Positions 25,444 to 33,528 of a stretch of 64,000 nucleotides of DNA are shown in pieces. How positions within the stretch are numbered: the first letter of the stretch is position 1; each line of letters begins with the position of its first letter. The translations under genes and the position numbers were made by a program. Under the pieces are notes generated by a model. That model did not search any database and had not been told where the DNA came from. It saw nothing but the letters and a program-made list of their open reading frames with translations. The DNA lies in contig NZ_JRHC01000001.1 in the NCBI RefSeq assembly GCF_000949475.1, positions 992,001 to 1,056,000 of the forward strand, in the 5' to 3' direction. Source of the DNA: Draconibacterium sediminis (GTDB lineage: Bacteria; Bacteroidota; Bacteroidia; Bacteroidales; Prolixibacteraceae).

Positions 25444-26528
25444 TATTCAGCTAATTCTAATGCTAAAGTTACTGAAAAAGTCGTTTCTTTTTCGTCGATT
25501 TCCAGCTTGTATTTTTGGGGGTAAAGTAACTCCAGTCGTTTTTTTACATTACTCAGGCCAATTCCTTTCGACAGATTTTTAATGTGTGATTTCGCCGGAT
25601 TTTTTGAATTTTCGATTTTAAATACCATAGAAGTATGTCGTGTTTTTAAACTGCAGCTAATATTTGCCGTTCCGGGATTGTGGCTCACGCCGTGTTTAAA
25701 CGCATTCTCAACAAACGGTAACAGAAGCAGTGGTGCAATTTGCAGGTTATTGGTTTCTTGGGGAAAATCAGTTGTTATGCTTAATTTCTCTGAGTAGCGT
25801 AACTTTTCAATTTCGATATAGTTCTTCAGGTTCAAAATCTCGTCGAAGAGCAAAACCTTTTGTTCGTTGCAGCGGTAAAGAATATAATCCAGAATATCGG
25901 AAAGGCGCAGCACCAGCCCGGGTGCTTCATCCGATTTTTCAATGGTAAGCCCGTAGAGGTTATTCAGCGTGTTGAACAGAAAATGCGGATGAATCTGTGC
26001 TTTTAGCAACTTCAGTTCAGCTTCTTTCAACTTCAATTCGGTATTTAGTTTTTTACGTTCCAGCTCATTCTTTTCCTGCTGAATAAAAAAGGCACGTTTT
26101 ATCTGTTTAACCGCAATGGCAAAAAACACGATAAAATTCAGCGAAATAACCTGTAGCTCAGGCCGAAGCACCGACGGATCGATAATTGCTTTGTTGTTCA
26201 GTATATAAATGAGTGCATAAAACACGATTAGTAACGAAAGCCAGACACCCGTAAGCAAGGTGAAAAAACTGTAGAGGAGAAACAGTTCATAGCGTTTTTT
26301 CCAGAGGTAGCGCGGCACTAAAAAGTGGTTAAAAAAGTAGGTAAGCAAAATAGCCACCGGCAGTAACCCGGCCGAGAAAATAATGGTTGCCTCGCGAAAA
26401 GCACTGTTCCAGTTAAACATGAAAAAGTAGAAACAGGCAACCAGTATCCAAAATGCTACGTGGTAGGCAGGTCGGATGTACTTCGAGTTTTTTACCCGGG
26501 TTATTATATAATGGATCTTATCGGTCAT
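25443..26528 (-). CDS. LytS-type sensor histidine kinase
   Basis: 361 residues. Four N-terminal TM helices (about 22-40, 48-70, 84-108, 124-146), a coiled coil (150-178), then the HisK domain of the LytS/YpdA family with QIHPHFLFNTLNNLY (phosphoacceptor near His182) and an ATPase domain with PLLLLPFVENAFKHG and SKGIGLSNVKKRLELLY. It has no large extracytoplasmic domain, so it may sense a membrane state or small ligand. Partner of the overlapping LytTR regulator. Confidence 0.94.
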   Translation of the reverse strand: MTDKIHYIITRVKNSKYIRPAYHVAFWILVACFYFFMFNWNSAFREATIIFSAGLLPVAILLTYFFNHFLVPRYLWKKRYELFLLYSFFTLLTGVWLSLLIVFYALIYILNNKAIIDPSVLRPELQVISLNFIVFFAIAVKQIKRAFFIQQEKNELERKKLNTELKLKEAELKLLKAQIHPHFLFNTLNNLYGLTIEKSDEAPGLVLRLSDILDYILYRCNEQKVLLFDEILNLKNYIEIEKLRYSEKLSITTDFPQETNNLQIAPLLLLPFVENAFKHGVSHNPGTANISCSLKTRHTSMVFKIENSKNPAKSHIKNLSKGIGLSNVKKRLELLYPQKYKLEIDEKETTFSVTLALELAE

Positions 26529-26740
26529 AACACAATTAATACGTAAATTATCGAGGATTTTTGGATTAACCTATTATTATCGTCTAAATTCACAGAAATG
26601 GAGATGAATAACTTAAAACCCGAACGGTAAGTTATCCTCACCGGAAATTGTTACTGAGCGTTGGTTTGTGGTTGTTAAACGATTAAATTCTTACTAAATA
26701 CACAAAGTGCAGTAGCTTGCCGGTGTAAACTTTAAAATTA

Positions 26741-27127
26741 ATGATCATGAACTTTTTAGAATTTCATAAAGCAGGTGGCCCGTTTATGGGAGTAATAACT
26801 GTAATGGGCTTGTTAATGCTGGTAGTAGCCGGAATTAAAATTTATCAGATGGCTGTACAAAAGCATTATGATTTGAAACTGGTGAGCTTGATTCGAATGG
26901 CCGGATTATTTGCCGCAGCATTGGGTGTACTGTCGCAAATTATTGGAATTGTGCAGGCGTTGGAAGCGATAAGGGCAGCTGCTGATATTTCGCCTGAGAT
27001 GGTGATGGGCGGAGCGATTGTTAGCTTTTACAGCACCATTTGGGGGCTAATAGTGCTGGTGGTTTCCTTACCGATCTACTATGTGCTAAAAGAATTTATT
27101 AAACTGAAAATGACTGGAAACAATTAA
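26741..27127 (+). CDS. Small MotA/TolQ/ExbB-like proton channel protein
   Basis: 128 residues, about half the length of ExbB or MotA. Three TM helices (about 14-35, 47-68, 84-110). The section VLSQIIGIVQALEAIRAAADISPEMVMGGAIVSFYSTIWGLIV matches the conserved TolQ/ExbB pore region (compare the 52325 protein: DAIEVAGDISPSLVAGG). No ExbD-like partner is adjacent. It lies divergent from the LytS/LytTR pair with 212 bp between, which suggests it is a target of that system. Start is the ATG at 26741; the ATG at 26747 is equally possible. A stand-alone channel or a partner encoded elsewhere are both possible. Confidence 0.82.
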   Translation: MIMNFLEFHKAGGPFMGVITVMGLLMLVVAGIKIYQMAVQKHYDLKLVSLIRMAGLFAAALGVLSQIIGIVQALEAIRAAADISPEMVMGGAIVSFYSTIWGLIVLVVSLPIYYVLKEFIKLKMTGNN

Positions 27128-27153
27128 ACAAAGTAATTCAGCTTAATAATTAG

Positions 27154-27186
27154 AGCAGGCTTTCTTCGGAAGACCTGCTTTTTTTA
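27154..27186 (+). terminator. Terminator after the ExbB-like gene
   Basis: Stem agcagg / cctgct with an inner ttc/gaa stem and ttcg loop, followed by seven or more Ts. Confidence 0.8.
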
Positions 27187-27199
27187 TCAGCTTTTTTCG

Positions 27200-27300
27200 A
27201 CCCCTAAATCCCCATAGAGGACTTTTGGTTAATGAATAGAAGTAGGGCCTTGATTCTTACGACCGTCGCATTCCTCCCCTTTGGGGAGTTTAGGTGGGAT
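27200..27300. repeat. Inverted-end intergenic repeat candidate (about 100 bp)
   Basis: The left end cccctaaatcccc...gagga and the right end tcctcccctttggggagtttaggtggg are imperfect inverted copies of each other, separated by about 60 bp of unrelated AT-rich sequence. No open frame. The arrangement is like small dispersed palindromic elements (MITE-like) of Bacteroidetes; a second copy is not in this window. Confidence 0.5.
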
Positions 27301-27347
27301 CAGTATTTTGTCTTTGAAATATGCGGTAAAAGTGATTGAAAATGAGG

Positions 27348-28034
27348 CTACTTAATCTTTTCCGAAACCTTACCGATAACCTTGTTTAGCACCGGAATTT
27401 TGTTGAGCCTTTCGAACAAACTGCTTTTGCCATAATGTAAAGCAATATTTCGCATGTAGGTAAACAGTCCTAAACTGTGGGCTGCAAAAAGAACCGGATC
27501 AAGCCGGATGATTGAATAGGTGAAAATCATTAACGAGCCGCAAGTGCTGATAATCCAAAATCCCAGCGGGAAGTACGATTCCTTTTTACTCTCGGAATGA
27601 ATCCACTGGTAAAAAAAGCGCGAGATAAATACTACCTGCGCGGCGGTTCCCCAAATCATCCAGAAAAGCGACACGTCTTCGTTGTGCAGGATGTGGGCAA
27701 AACTGCCCGATGTAAGCAGCCAAACCCAATAAGCAACAGGAATAGCCAATGCAAGAACTTTTATTGCCCAGTACATTTTGGTCCAAACATTTTTAAGCTG
27801 CAGGTTCCGGATGTAAATTCCGTATACCAGCGACTGACCCATTACAATGGCAAAATCGTGGCGCAGAATTCCGTAGGTTAGCATCATTATCGACGCTACC
27901 AGGCTAATTTGCCAGTAAATAACAGGCGATATTACTTCACCTTCTTTTTCCGATTTAAACCATTGCGCAATGGTGCGGATAAAGAATAATCCCTGGGCAA
28001 AAAATCCAAGTCCTATAATTAAAATGCCTTCCAT
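27348..28034 (-). CDS. Lipid A biosynthesis N-terminal domain (LAB_N) membrane protein
   Basis: 228 residues with about six or seven TM helices. Two tandem copies of the LAB_N motif: FFAQGLFFIRTIAQWFKSEK...YWQISLVASIMMLTYGI (about 11-57) and TAAQVVFISRFFYQWIHSEK...FWIISTCGSLMIFTYSI (about 131-180). This is the small SWEET-like module found at the N-terminus of some lipid A proteins, here as a free-standing double copy. Role in lipid A or other lipid handling is inferred from the family name only. A TAnnTTTG box lies 18 bp upstream. Confidence 0.87.
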   Translation of the reverse strand: MEGILIIGLGFFAQGLFFIRTIAQWFKSEKEGEVISPVIYWQISLVASIMMLTYGILRHDFAIVMGQSLVYGIYIRNLQLKNVWTKMYWAIKVLALAIPVAYWVWLLTSGSFAHILHNEDVSLFWMIWGTAAQVVFISRFFYQWIHSESKKESYFPLGFWIISTCGSLMIFTYSIIRLDPVLFAAHSLGLFTYMRNIALHYGKSSLFERLNKIPVLNKVIGKVSEKIK

Positions 28035-28051
28035 GTATTGTTATTGCGAGG

Positions 28052-28059
28052 CAAATTTA
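28052..28059 (-). promoter_or_regulatory. Putative -7 promoter box for the LAB_N gene
   Basis: TAAATTTG on the minus strand, ending 17 bases before the ATG at 28034; the leader would be about 12 nt. Confidence 0.5.
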
Positions 28060-28094
28060 ATAAACGTAACGAATAAGCTGTGTGGACACCAAAA

Positions 28095-28829
28095 TTAATG
28101 AAGCTGTTGGAGTTTTTTTAATGTTTCGTGTGCTGCTTTTTGGTGGGCTTCTTTTTTAGAAGTTCCAACACCCTCCCCGGCTTTTTTATTATCGATCTTT
28201 ACTACCGCTTTAAACCGTGGCTGCTTAATTTTTTCGTCGGTTTCTTCAGTAGTCTCAAACTCTATTTCGCGTTTATTTTTCTGGCTCCACTCAATTAGCT
28301 GGCTTTTAAAATTCGAATCTTCCTGTTCTATTTCGTTCAGATCAACAAATTGAGGAAGGATTTTTTTGGTAACAAAAAACTTTGCCGCCTTGTAGTCTTT
28401 ATCGAGATAAATGGCACCAATCAGCGCTTCAAGCGCATCGCCGTAAATGTGACTTTTATCGATGTTTTTTGTAGTGTTCGAATCAATAAAAACATGCAAT
28501 CCCATTTCGTGCGTTAACTGCGTGAGAATGGCACGGTTTACCAGTTTCGATCGGGTTTTGGTTAAAAAACCTTCATCTTCCTGCGGGAAACGGTTGTACA
28601 AAAAATCGGCAATTATGGCACCAAGAATGGCATCGCCGAGGTATTCCAATCGTTCGTTGTTTACAAAATTGCCCTGCGAATCGACAATTGAAGCCGACTT
28701 ATGGATAAAGGCAATATCGTACAAACGTAAATTCTGGGGGTAAAATCCTAAAAGATCTTTTAAAAACAAATAAAACTCTTTTCGATCAGACGAAAAGAGT
28801 TTTACTCGTTGTACTATTTTTCTAACCAC
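28095..28829 (-). CDS. rnc: Ribonuclease III
   Basis: Cuts double-stranded RNA in rRNA and mRNA processing. 244 residues: RNase III domain (about 20-160) with signature NERLEYLGDAILG (Glu59, Glu62, Asp66) and second metal cluster DALEALIGAIYLDKDY; dsRNA-binding domain (about 175-242) ending GVGTSKKEAHQKAAHETLKKL. The start is GTG (28829), the only sensible start at the family's N-terminus. It begins 6 bp after fabF, so acpP-fabF-rnc form one operon, the usual arrangement in the phylum. Confidence 0.97.
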   Translation of the reverse strand: MVRKIVQRVKLFSSDRKEFYLFLKDLLGFYPQNLRLYDIAFIHKSASIVDSQGNFVNNERLEYLGDAILGAIIADFLYNRFPQEDEGFLTKTRSKLVNRAILTQLTHEMGLHVFIDSNTTKNIDKSHIYGDALEALIGAIYLDKDYKAAKFFVTKKILPQFVDLNEIEQEDSNFKSQLIEWSQKNKREIEFETTEETDEKIKQPRFKAVVKIDNKKAGEGVGTSKKEAHQKAAHETLKKLQQLH

Positions 28830-28835
28830 AGTGTA

Positions 28836-30077
28836 CTATAGTTTTTTAAAAACTACTGTTGCATTATGTCCACCAAAACCAAATGTATTGCTAATAGCTA
28901 CATTGATTTCCCTTTCTTTGGCTTTGTTGAATGTGAAATCCAACTTTTCGTCAATTTCAGGATCTGGTGTAGAGTGGTTGATTGTAGGTGGAACAATGCC
29001 TTCGCGCATGGCGAGAACACTTGCAAGACCTTCAACAGCTCCGGCAGCACCAAGAAGGTGACCGGTCATTGATTTCGTTGAACTGATGCTTAATTTATAA
29101 GCATGTTCGCCAAAAGTTTTCAGAATAGCCTTTGGTTCTGCAATGTCGCCAAGCGGAGTTGAAGTTCCGTGAACGTTAATGTAATCAACGTCTTCAGGTT
29201 TTAACCCTGCATCTTCCAATGCCCATTTCATAACTAAGTGAGCACCTCTTCCTTCCGGATCGGGAGCTGTCATGTGATAAGCATCGGCCGACATTCCGCC
29301 ACCTGCAATTTCTGCATAAATTTTTGCTCCGCGAGCTACGGCATGTTCGTATTCTTCGAATATGAACGCTGCTGAACCTTCTCCCATAACAAAACCATCA
29401 CGGTCTTTGTCGAATGGGCGCGAAGCCGTTTTTGGATCATCATTGCGAGTTGAAAGTGCGCGCATCGAATTGAATCCGGCAACACCGCATTCATTAACAC
29501 CGGCTTCTGATCCTCCTGTCAATATCATGTCGGCTTTTCCCATACGAATGGTATTCATCGCATCGATCATGGCATGAGAAGCTGAAGCACATGCACTCAC
29601 TGTTGTGTAGTTTGGTCCTCTGAAACCATATTTCATCGATACCAAACCACCCGCAATGTTTGCAATCATTTTAGGGATAAAAAACGGAGAAAAACGAGGA
29701 CGCTCCTCTTTGTAAGCTCTAACTTCCTCGTGGAAAGTTTGTAAGCCTCCAATTCCTGCACCCCAAATAACGCCTACTCGGTCACCGTCAACTTTTTCCA
29801 GATCAATGCCGCTGTCAACAACAGCTTGTTCTGAAGATGCAAATGCATACTGTGTATACAGGTCGTATTTGCGGATTTCCTTTTTCTCCATGTACTGAAG
29901 AGGATCAAAATCTTTAATTTCGCATGCAAATTTTGTGGCATGCAACGAAGCGTCGAAGTGGGTTATAGGCCCAGCTCCGCTTACTCCGTCTTTCAGATTC
30001 TTCCAGTACTCTTCAACGGAATTCCCTAAAGGATTAACGGTTCCAACACCGGTTATTACTACCCGTTTTAATTCCAT
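28836..30077 (-). CDS. fabF: Beta-ketoacyl-ACP synthase II
   Basis: Condenses acyl-ACP with malonyl-ACP in fatty acid elongation. 413 residues, full length. Catalytic triad visible: Cys163 in VSACASASHA, the His of NVHGTSTPLGD and the His of KSMTGHLLGAAG, with the conserved Lys before it. The glycine-rich C-terminal NTFGFGGHNATVVF is intact. It lies 36 bp after acpP, which supplies its substrate carrier, and 6 bp before rnc. Confidence 0.98.
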   Translation of the reverse strand: MELKRVVITGVGTVNPLGNSVEEYWKNLKDGVSGAGPITHFDASLHATKFACEIKDFDPLQYMEKKEIRKYDLYTQYAFASSEQAVVDSGIDLEKVDGDRVGVIWGAGIGGLQTFHEEVRAYKEERPRFSPFFIPKMIANIAGGLVSMKYGFRGPNYTTVSACASASHAMIDAMNTIRMGKADMILTGGSEAGVNECGVAGFNSMRALSTRNDDPKTASRPFDKDRDGFVMGEGSAAFIFEEYEHAVARGAKIYAEIAGGGMSADAYHMTAPDPEGRGAHLVMKWALEDAGLKPEDVDYINVHGTSTPLGDIAEPKAILKTFGEHAYKLSISSTKSMTGHLLGAAGAVEGLASVLAMREGIVPPTINHSTPDPEIDEKLDFTFNKAKEREINVAISNTFGFGGHNATVVFKKL

Positions 30078-30113
30078 AAATGAATTCTATGAATATAACT
30101 TCTTTTGGTAAAA

Positions 30114-30347
30114 TTAGAGAGCAGCTTCGATGTGAGCTACTGCTTCACCTACTGTAGAAATTTTTTCTGCCTCGTCGTCTGGAATAGCAAGATCAAATTC
30201 TTTCTCGAATTCCATGATCAATTCAACTGTGTCAAGTGAATCTGCACCAAGATCGTTAGTGAAAGATGCTTCAGTAGTTACTTCACTCTCGTCAACACCT
30301 AATTTATCAACGATTATTGCTTTTACTTTTGCTGCAACGTCAGACAT
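30114..30347 (-). CDS. acpP: Acyl carrier protein
   Basis: 77 residues, acidic, full length. Ser37 in [15 protein letters not shown] is the 4'-phosphopantetheine attachment site. It carries growing acyl chains for FabF and other fatty acid enzymes and also supplies lipid A acylation. First gene of acpP-fabF-rnc. A near-consensus -7 sequence (TTACTTTG, 7 of 8) is present about 45 bp upstream on the minus strand. Confidence 0.98.
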   Translation of the reverse strand: MSDVAAKVKAIIVDKLGVDESEVTTEASFTNDLGADSLDTVELIMEFEKEFDLAIPDDEAEKISTVGEAVAHIEAAL

Positions 30348-30530
30348 AATTCTTAATTTTAATTAATACTAAATTTTGTTTTAAATAATTCGCTGCAAAG
30401 TAATACATTTACGCTTTAAATCTCCAAGAAAAAAATTAAAAAAGATGTTAACGTTGCAGCTCATATAACTATTAACCGCCTAAAATTGAACGAATTGTTT
30501 AAAAGTTCTAAAGTCTAAAGAAACGTTAAA

Positions 30531-31103
30531 ATGGAACAAAAGAGGATTGCAGTCTTTGCTTCGGGATCGGGAACCAATGCCGAGAATATTTTTAAGTACT
30601 TTCTTGGAAATGAAAAAATTATGATCGATTCCTTGTGGGCAAACAAATCTGAAGCCTATGCATTGGTGCGGGCACAAAAACATGGGGTGGAAACCTTTGT
30701 GTTTAATCGCAACCAATTCTATAATACCAACGAAATTGTTGAAACATTAAGAAATCGTAAAGTGGATGTTATCGTGCTTGCAGGTTTTTTGTGGCTTATC
30801 CCCGACAACCTGGTCGAAAACTTCACGATTATTAATATACATCCGGCTTTGCTGCCCAAATATGGCGGAAAAGGAATGTACGGAATGAATGTGCACAAGG
30901 CGGTGGTTGAAAACAAAGAAACGCATTCAGGGATCACTATTCATTACGTAAACCAGAATTACGATGAGGGAAAAATCATCTTTCAGGCAAAATGCGAAGT
31001 GTTGCCTGAAGATACGCCCGAGGAGGTAGCTGCAAAAGTGCACGCGCTGGAATACAAGCATTACCCACCGGTAATAGAAAAAGTGTTAAGCGGAAACAGC
31101 TAA
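30531..31103 (+). CDS. purN: Phosphoribosylglycinamide formyltransferase
   Basis: Third step of purine synthesis: transfers a formyl group from 10-formyl-THF to GAR. 190 residues. Motifs: ASGSGTNAENI phosphate loop (about 10-20), the VLAGFLWLIP strand, the catalytic INIHPALLPKYGGKGMYG with Asn/His, HSGITIHYVNQNYDEG with the catalytic Asp. Divergent from acpP with 183 bp between, the usual arrangement. Single gene. Confidence 0.97.
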   Translation: MEQKRIAVFASGSGTNAENIFKYFLGNEKIMIDSLWANKSEAYALVRAQKHGVETFVFNRNQFYNTNEIVETLRNRKVDVIVLAGFLWLIPDNLVENFTIINIHPALLPKYGGKGMYGMNVHKAVVENKETHSGITIHYVNQNYDEGKIIFQAKCEVLPEDTPEEVAAKVHALEYKHYPPVIEKVLSGNS

Positions 31104-31213
31104 TAAACGTCAATAATTAACCGGAATTATGACTGGTTGGTTAATTAATTTTACAAATTACAATATCCTGTTAAATAATGTTAAGTGCCATATTCTCAGC
31201 ATTTCAATAAAAT

Positions 31214-31221
31214 TATCTTTG
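31214..31221 (+). promoter_or_regulatory. Putative -7 box directly at the histidine kinase start
   Basis: TATCTTTG fits TAnnTTTG and ends four bases before the ATG at 31226, so the transcript would begin at or within a base or two of the start codon (leaderless). Confidence 0.45.
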
Positions 31222-31225
31222 TCGC

Positions 31226-32770
31226 ATGAGTCGTAAAATGCTAATAACATTAATTGTGTTGATGGCGGTTGTGCTGTCGGGTTTGATATTGGTTCAGGGA
31301 TCGATGATCAAAGCAGCAGCAGATATTAGGGAGGAACAATTTAATAAGCAGGTAATAAATGCATTGGCTCAGGTAGCCAGGCAACTAGAGGCTGATGAGG
31401 AATACATTGCACGACAATACGCACGCAGTGGTATAATACCTGGGAGTGGGAATGCCAATGAGTTTGGTGGAGTATTTCCTCGAAATAACAGTGGAAGTGT
31501 ACTTAGTTTTCAATTTTCGATTTCGCAGCAAAATAATTACGGTCAGTTGGAAGAAAGTTATCGAATGCAATATCAGGATACTTCTGCTTCAGGGAGTGGT
31601 GTCTTAACTATTGAACAACTTCTGATTAGTCGGCAGGAAATTGAGCGCCGACGAGAACAATGGCTAAAGGACGTTGACTGGAAGAACTTTGAAATTTTGT
31701 ACCTGGAGGACCGACCAATTGAAGACAGAATTGACACTTCTCGGCTTGCCGAATTACTCTCACGTGCAATGAATCAATCGGAGATTGAATTGGGTTACAA
31801 ATATGCAGTAACAAACGCAACCCGTGGGAGAGAGGATATTTTGGTTGGAGAGCCAGGCTACCATGTTGGAAAAAGTACCAAGGAATTCAGCCAGTTGTTG
31901 TTTCAAAACGACTATGGCGGTGCCAAACCCAACTATTTGAATGTATATTTTCCTGACCAAAAAGGATATCTATTCAGACAAACCGGACTTACTATTATAC
32001 CTACAATTATTTTAACCGGGCTGCTGATCGCCATTTTTGCTTATGCTTTAATGGTTATTATGCGGCAGAAGAAACTGTCGAACATTAAGAACGATTTTAT
32101 TAATAACATGACACACGAGCTGAAAACACCAATTTCAACTATCTCGCTGGCCAGTCAAATGTTGCAAGACGGTAGTGTAGCCAATACACCGTCGATAATT
32201 GAACACGTTGCAAACGTAATTAACCAGGAAAGTAAACGTTTGGGATTTCAGGTGGAGAAAGTACTGCAGATGGCTGTTTTTAACGAAGGCCGTTTAAAGT
32301 TGAAGTTCCGCGAGTTCGACGCGAATAAGATGATAAAAACCGTAACCGCTAACTTCGAGTTGCGGGTTAACAATAAAAACGGAACACTTCATACCGAGAT
32401 TTTAGCTGATAATGCACTTATTAAAGGCGACGAGGTGCATATTACAAATGTTATTTTTAACTTGCTTGACAATGCAATGAAGTACAGCAGGGAGGTACCC
32501 GAGATTTGGGTAAAAACCGAAAACCGAAAAGATCAGTTTGTTATTTCGGTTCAGGATAATGGCATTGGAATTGCTAAGGAACATCATGCGCAGATTTTTG
32601 ATCGCTTTTACAGGGTGCCAACAGGTAATGTTCACGACGTAAAAGGATTCGGTCTGGGATTAAGTTATGTGAAGAAGATTATCGACCTTCACAACGGTAC
32701 AATAAAAGTTGAAAGTGCTTTGAATAAAGGAACGAAATTTAAAATTTATTTCCCACAAATAAATAATTAA
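31226..32770 (+). CDS. Membrane sensor histidine kinase
   Basis: 514 residues. TM1 (about 5-25), an extracytoplasmic sensor region of about 225 residues with no domain I recognise, TM2 (254-278), then directly a HisKA domain without HAMP: NNMTHELKTPISTISLASQ (His296). The HATPase_c boxes follow: LLDNAMKYS (N), QDNGIGI (G1) and KGFGLGLSYVKK (G2). Two bp before the response regulator gene, so one operon. The sensor ligand is unknown. The start ATG at 31226 lies just after a -7 box; Met5 is the alternative. Confidence 0.95.
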   Translation: MSRKMLITLIVLMAVVLSGLILVQGSMIKAAADIREEQFNKQVINALAQVARQLEADEEYIARQYARSGIIPGSGNANEFGGVFPRNNSGSVLSFQFSISQQNNYGQLEESYRMQYQDTSASGSGVLTIEQLLISRQEIERRREQWLKDVDWKNFEILYLEDRPIEDRIDTSRLAELLSRAMNQSEIELGYKYAVTNATRGREDILVGEPGYHVGKSTKEFSQLLFQNDYGGAKPNYLNVYFPDQKGYLFRQTGLTIIPTIILTGLLIAIFAYALMVIMRQKKLSNIKNDFINNMTHELKTPISTISLASQMLQDGSVANTPSIIEHVANVINQESKRLGFQVEKVLQMAVFNEGRLKLKFREFDANKMIKTVTANFELRVNNKNGTLHTEILADNALIKGDEVHITNVIFNLLDNAMKYSREVPEIWVKTENRKDQFVISVQDNGIGIAKEHHAQIFDRFYRVPTGNVHDVKGFGLGLSYVKKIIDLHNGTIKVESALNKGTKFKIYFPQINN

Positions 32771-32772
32771 CC

Positions 32773-33462
32773 ATGGAACAAAAAACAAAATTACTACTGG
32801 CAGAAGACGATGAGAATTTAGGCTTATTATTAAAAGAATATTTGGTTGCAAAAGGATATGATGCAGAGCTGTATCCGGATGGAGAAGCAGCTTACAAAGG
32901 ATTTATGAAAGAGCATTTCGATATTTGTGTGTTGGATGTGATGATGCCAAAAAAAGACGGATTTACACTGGCAAAAGATATACGTATTATAAATGCCGAC
33001 ATCCCGATAATTTTCCTGACAGCAAAAAACATGAAAGACGATGTACTGGAAGGTTTTCAGTTGGGAGCCGACGATTACATTACCAAACCTTTTAGTATGG
33101 AAGAGCTGATTATGCGTTTGGAGGCCATTTTGCGGCGTACTTCGCAGGAAGGACAGACCAGCGCACAACAGGTTTTTACGCTGGGTAAATTTACTTTCGA
33201 TACCCGGAAGCAAACGCTTACAGAAGGCGAAAACACCGTAAAACTGACTACAAAAGAATCGGATTTGCTGAAATTGCTTTGCCAGAATGCCAACAAAGTG
33301 CTGGAACGTAATTATGCATTAAAATCGATCTGGATCGACGATAACTATTTTAATGCACGCAGTATGGATGTTTACATTACCAAACTGCGCAAGCACCTGA
33401 AAGAAGAACCTACCGTTGAAATTATAAACGTACACGGAAAAGGTTATAAACTGATTGTTTGA
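32773..33462 (+). CDS. OmpR-family response regulator
   Basis: 229 residues. Receiver domain with AEDDE at 10-14, phosphoacceptor Asp55 in CVLDVMMPKKDG and Lys in YITKPFS. Winged-helix DNA-binding domain (about 135-228) with LTTKESDLLKLLCQNANKV and the ARSMDVYITKLRKHLKE recognition helix, ending VHGKGYKLIV. Partner of the upstream kinase, as in the RprXY-like pairs of Bacteroidetes. Terminator at 33482. Confidence 0.96.
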   Translation: MEQKTKLLLAEDDENLGLLLKEYLVAKGYDAELYPDGEAAYKGFMKEHFDICVLDVMMPKKDGFTLAKDIRIINADIPIIFLTAKNMKDDVLEGFQLGADDYITKPFSMEELIMRLEAILRRTSQEGQTSAQQVFTLGKFTFDTRKQTLTEGENTVKLTTKESDLLKLLCQNANKVLERNYALKSIWIDDNYFNARSMDVYITKLRKHLKEEPTVEIINVHGKGYKLIV

Positions 33463-33481
33463 TAAAACGCTATAGCAAAAG

Positions 33482-33512
33482 AAAAGCCTGATAATTTTAT
33501 CAGGCTTTTTTA
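33482..33512 (+). terminator. Terminator, shared by the regulator and lepA
   Basis: Perfect 12-bp stem (33482-33493 with 33498-33509) with A/T runs on both sides, between the convergent response regulator and lepA. Confidence 0.85.
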
Positions 33513-33528
33513 TGGTTTTGAATTTCTT

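Noticed and set aside
24748-33462. Linking the two two-component systems as one signalling cluster
   Set aside because: Their families differ (LytTR and OmpR), housekeeping genes lie between, and spacing shows two independent operons.
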